NCBI GenBank assembly: GCA_019187195.1
Contig: JABAQT010000070.1
Span: forward strand, 9,448-67,295
Origin: Bryobacteraceae bacterium
Lineage (GTDB): Bacteria > Acidobacteriota > Terriglobia > Bryobacterales > Bryobacteraceae
Direction of reading: 5' to 3'
DNA length: 57,848 nt
The notes under the pieces are model-generated. The model was not told the origin of the DNA. It saw only the letters and a program-made list of their open reading frames with translations, and made no database searches. Below, one piece after another: positions 54,906 to 57,848 of the stretch (positions are counted from its first letter, which is position 1; every line of letters begins with the position of its first letter). The position numbers were made by a program, and so were the translations under genes.

Positions 54906-56606
54906 ATGGAAGATCTCATGCGTGTTGCACTCGCGGCATTCTGCCTGCTGCCCCTGGCGGGATGCTCCTCCAATCAGCCGTCTCCCCGGAAGGAGGTTCC
55001 AATGTCCGGTCTCGCCGCCAGAATTGCACGTTTCGCGCCGACGGAAATCGGTGTGCCGGGCCTGCGGGCAGGCGCGCCGGACGGCGGTTCACTCACTCCG
55101 GCCGAACGGCGCGCGCTCGATAAGATTGTCGCGGCGGCAAAGCTGCTCGATCCCCTCTTCCTGAGGCAGGTCTGGTCCGGCAACGCGGCCCTCGAGGAAA
55201 AGCTGGCCGCGGATACAAGCGCCGCCGGCCGCGAGGTTTATCATTACTTCCGCATCAACAAGGGTCCCTGGTCGCGCCTCGATCACAATGAGGCGTTCGT
55301 GGCCGGAGTTCCCCCGAAGCCGCCGGGCGCGGGATTCTATCCGGACGGCATGACCAAAGACGAATTCGAGAAGTGGGAGGCCGGCCTCTCCCCGGCGCGG
55401 CAGGCTTCGGCCCAAAGCTACTTCACGGTGATCCGGCGCGGCGAAAATGGGTCGCTTGCGGCCGTCCCCTACAGCCAGGCGTATCGCGAGTTTCTCGAAC
55501 CAGCGGCGAAACTCTTGCGCGAGGCCGCCTCGCTCACCTCCAACACGACCCTCAAGAGGTTTCTCACCCTGCGCGCCGCCGCCTTCGAAAACAACGACTA
55601 CTATGCAAGCGACGTCGCCTGGATGGGGTTGGACGCCCCCATCGATGTCACCATCGGACCCTACGAAACCTACGAGGATGAGTTGTTCGGCTACAAGGCG
55701 GCTTTTGAAGCTTACATCGGACTGCGCAACGACGCCGAGTCCGCGAACCTCGCCCGCTTCTCCGGATATCTTCAGGAGTTGGAGAACAATCTCCCCTTCG
55801 ACCCCAGGTATCGCAATCCGAAACTCGGTGCGGCCGCCCCGATTCGCGTCATCGATGTCGTATTCACCTCGGGCGATGGCAACCGCGGCGTCCAGACCGC
55901 GGCCTACAATCTGCCGAACGACGAGCGCGTAATCAAGGAAAAGGGCTCCAAACGCGTCATGCTGAAGAACGTCCAGCAGGCCAAGTTCGATAAGACGCTG
56001 ACGCCGATTTCGCGGCTCGTCCTCGGAGCCGCCGATCAGACCCATGTCCGCTTCGACGCCTTCTTCACCCATGTGCTGGCGCACGAGTTGATGCATGGTC
56101 TCGGCCCGCACAACATCACCGTCTCCGGGCGCAACACGACAGTGAGGCTTGAATTGAAGGATCTCTACTCGGCCATCGAGGAGGCCAAGGCCGACGCCAC
56201 CGGCCTCTGGGCGCTTCACTATCTGATGAAGACCGGCAAACTCGACCAGGCCCGGCGCGCCGCCTTCTACACCACCTACCTCGCCAGCATGTTCCGGTCG
56301 GTTCGTTTCGGCATCAATGAAGCGCACGGCAGGGGCGTCGCGCTCCAGTTCAACTACCTCGCCGGAAAGGGCGGCATCGTGTCGAAGCCGGACGGAACGT
56401 TTGCCGTTGACCCGGCCCGTTTCGAAGCCGCCGTCACTGAACTCACGGGCGATCTTCTCACCCTCGAAGCCGAAGGCAGCTATGAAAAGGCCAAAGCGAT
56501 GCTCGACAAGTACGCGGTGATTGCGCCCGCAATGCGCCGTGCGCTCGACAGGCTCACCGCGGTTCCGGTTGACATCGAACCTATCTATCCGCTCGTCGCG
56601 CCATGA
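54906..56606 (+). CDS. Dipeptidyl-peptidase III-like zinc lipoprotein (M49-related)
   Basis: The 566-residue protein has a lipoprotein signal (LAGC lipobox, Cys20) and a metallopeptidase site HELMHGLGPHN (H393, E394, H397) with EEAKADATG about 30 residues on (E425 as the third ligand). Classical M49 peptidases have HEXXGH; here the motif is HEXXH, so it belongs to the related DPP III-like bacterial group. Substrate is probably a peptide, but hydrolysis is not proven for this group. ATG 54918 is an alternative start. The protein would be anchored on the cell envelope. Confidence 0.82.
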   Translation: MEDLMRVALAAFCLLPLAGCSSNQPSPRKEVPMSGLAARIARFAPTEIGVPGLRAGAPDGGSLTPAERRALDKIVAAAKLLDPLFLRQVWSGNAALEEKLAADTSAAGREVYHYFRINKGPWSRLDHNEAFVAGVPPKPPGAGFYPDGMTKDEFEKWEAGLSPARQASAQSYFTVIRRGENGSLAAVPYSQAYREFLEPAAKLLREAASLTSNTTLKRFLTLRAAAFENNDYYASDVAWMGLDAPIDVTIGPYETYEDELFGYKAAFEAYIGLRNDAESANLARFSGYLQELENNLPFDPRYRNPKLGAAAPIRVIDVVFTSGDGNRGVQTAAYNLPNDERVIKEKGSKRVMLKNVQQAKFDKTLTPISRLVLGAADQTHVRFDAFFTHVLAHELMHGLGPHNITVSGRNTTVRLELKDLYSAIEEAKADATGLWALHYLMKTGKLDQARRAAFYTTYLASMFRSVRFGINEAHGRGVALQFNYLAGKGGIVSKPDGTFAVDPARFEAAVTELTGDLLTLEAEGSYEKAKAMLDKYAVIAPAMRRALDRLTAVPVDIEPIYPLVAP

Positions 56607-56615
56607 TCGCCGCCG

Positions 56616-57848
56616 TTACAGGCTGACCGGCACCCCGTGAAATCTTCCGCCGGCTTTCACCAGCGAACCGATGAGCGAACGCCGCAAACCTACCGGAGCG
56701 AGCCACCATTTCTCAAAGAGCACCTTTCCCAGGTGCCAGAACTTCCCCGTCTCCCGCAGTTGCAGCGTGGGCGAAGGCTCAGCGAGAAAATTTCCGAAGG
56801 CAAATCCGGCAAGATCACCGCCCGCCTCCAGCATGCAGTAGCCATCCCCACTGAAGGCCGCTTCACAGGCGCGGCCCGTGACCTCCGCAACCACCTGCCG
56901 CGCCGCTACCTCCGCATGCGCGTGAGCGAATACACCGGCTTTCGGCAGCATCAGCGGCACATCCGGCTTCCAGCGTCCCGGGATCGGAATGGACGTCACG
57001 TCGCCAATCGCGTAGACACCGTCCTGATTCGTCCGCAGTGTGCGCGCATCGACGGGAATCCACCCCGCCTGGTTCGTCAGACCGGCTTCCACCACCACCC
57101 GCGGCGCGCGGTGTGGCGGCACGGCGACCAGCAGGTCATATCCGGCTCGTGTTCCCTTCTCAAACTCCATCTCCCTCGCGGCCGGATCCACTCTCATGAG
57201 CCGGTGCAACGGATGGAATTCCACCCCTCTCGATTGCAGCATCCCTTGCACCGCCTCGCCAAGTCGCGGACCCGCCACCGGCATCGGCTGCGGCTCCGGC
57301 GTGAACAGATGAACATCCACCTTTCCCGTCAAACCGCGCCGGCGAAAGAAATCCGCGATCAGCATGGCTCCTTCGTGTGGAGCCCCCGGGCACTTGTAAG
57401 GCATGGCGGACACCACTATCGCAATGCGGCCGCCGGAGAAGCTTCTTAGCGCGTCCCTGAGGCGCGCGGAGCCCTCGAGCGTGAAGAACGTGTGCGAGGC
57501 CTCGGCCAACCCCGGCATGGCGTCCGGAGCCAGACTGGCGCCCAGCGCCACGATCAAATGATCGTAGGCGATTTCCGCCGCGCTCGTCCTCACCTTGCGG
57601 CGCGACGTGTCGATGCCGGTTACCTCCGCATGCACAAGTTCGACGCCGCGCCGCAGCAATCCCGCCAGCGGCCGGCAAATCTGCCCGGGTTCACGGTCGC
57701 CTGTCATCAGCCACAGGAACGAAGGTGCGAACGCATGTTGCGCGTTCTTCTCCACCAACACCACACGATGCGCGGTTGGCAGTTGCCGGCGAATCTCGTT
57801 CGCCGCCACCATCCCTCCTATCCCGCCTCCAAGCACTACGGTTACCGA
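56616..57848 (-). CDS. Sulfide:quinone oxidoreductase-like FAD flavoprotein (partial, 5' end outside window)
   Basis: At least 411 residues are visible, with the FAD Rossmann motif VVLGGGIGGMVAANE at the edge and an NAD/FAD domain through GVYAIGDVTSIPIPG near residue 294. The YKCPGAPHE motif carries the one Cys shared by SQR/FCSD-type flavoproteins. The second catalytic Cys of true SQR is not evident, so sulfide oxidation is doubtful and an NADH dehydrogenase-like or other reductase is possible. The frame is open to the window edge, and the first in-window GTG at 57836 lies inside the FAD motif, so the true start is beyond it. Confidence 0.8.
   Translation of the reverse strand, partial: SVTVVLGGGIGGMVAANEIRRQLPTAHRVVLVEKNAQHAFAPSFLWLMTGDREPGQICRPLAGLLRRGVELVHAEVTGIDTSRRKVRTSAAEIAYDHLIVALGASLAPDAMPGLAEASHTFFTLEGSARLRDALRSFSGGRIAIVVSAMPYKCPGAPHEGAMLIADFFRRRGLTGKVDVHLFTPEPQPMPVAGPRLGEAVQGMLQSRGVEFHPLHRLMRVDPAAREMEFEKGTRAGYDLLVAVPPHRAPRVVVEAGLTNQAGWIPVDARTLRTNQDGVYAIGDVTSIPIPGRWKPDVPLMLPKAGVFAHAHAEVAARQVVAEVTGRACEAAFSGDGYCMLEAGGDLAGFAFGNFLAEPSPTLQLRETGKFWHLGKVLFEKWWLAPVGLRRSLIGSLVKAGGRFHGVPVSL

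Noticed and set aside
1..57848. Insertion sequences, prophage genes, CRISPR arrays, rRNA or a replication origin
   Set aside because: I saw no transposase, integrase, phage structural gene, repeat-spacer pattern, rRNA sequence or DnaA-box cluster.

Overview
The window is a GC-rich, gene-dense bacterial chromosome segment with no transposons, prophage genes, rRNA or CRISPR array. A canonical nuo operon with fused nuoCD, mreBCD-mrdA-rodA beside an RNase E/G with a huge insert, and a tmRNA whose tag reads ANTQFAYAA suggest an acidobacterium of the Solibacter/Bryobacter type. That placement is an inference from protein character and layout only.

Layout. (1) 1-7.4 kb: a cut-off hemerythrin gene at the left edge; a five-gene overlapping operon (MmgE/PrpD, phosphosulfolactate-synthase-like, AhpD-like, DUF488, cupin); an opposing trio (pseudo-receiver, FAD/NAD reductase, AhpD-like); transaldolase; and a PAS-LuxR regulator with a cysteine cluster. 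(2) 7.5-21.7 kb: the complete 14-subunit complex I operon, nuoA to nuoN, on the minus strand. (3) 21.9-26.2 kb: mutM, a DadA-like dehydrogenase and a fused E1 alpha/beta 2-oxoacid dehydrogenase. (4) 26.2-32.9 kb: a cluster that looks devoted to nitric oxide or nitrosative stress. It holds an NnrS-like membrane protein flanked by two DUF1858-like domains, an Ric/ScdA iron-sulfur repair protein, two further hemerythrins, a cupin-DUF2249 protein, a small membrane protein, and a cupin plus radical SAM/SPASM pair. Four palindromes of the form TGTGAC-N4-GTCACA precede four separate transcription units, each placed where a CRP/FNR-family activator would sit relative to a -10-like hexamer. (5) 32.9-39.6 kb: a DUF1848 protein and an RND efflux operon (membrane fusion protein, pump, TolC). 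(6) 39.7-45.7 kb: an FAD oxidoreductase with SLH repeats, tmRNA, a penicillin-acylase-family enzyme and an O-methyltransferase. (7) 45.9-54.6 kb: the rod-shape operon mreB-mreC-mreD-mrdA-rodA, RNase E/G and tRNA-Ser(GGA). (8) 54.6-57.8 kb: a small membrane protein, a DPP III-like zinc lipoprotein, and a cut-off SQR-like flavoprotein.

The best candidate for a little-described system is region 4: four tandem units under what looks like one shared CRP/FNR-type regulon. Three of the four predicted transcripts would start at or within a few bases of the start codon. The regulator itself is not in the window.
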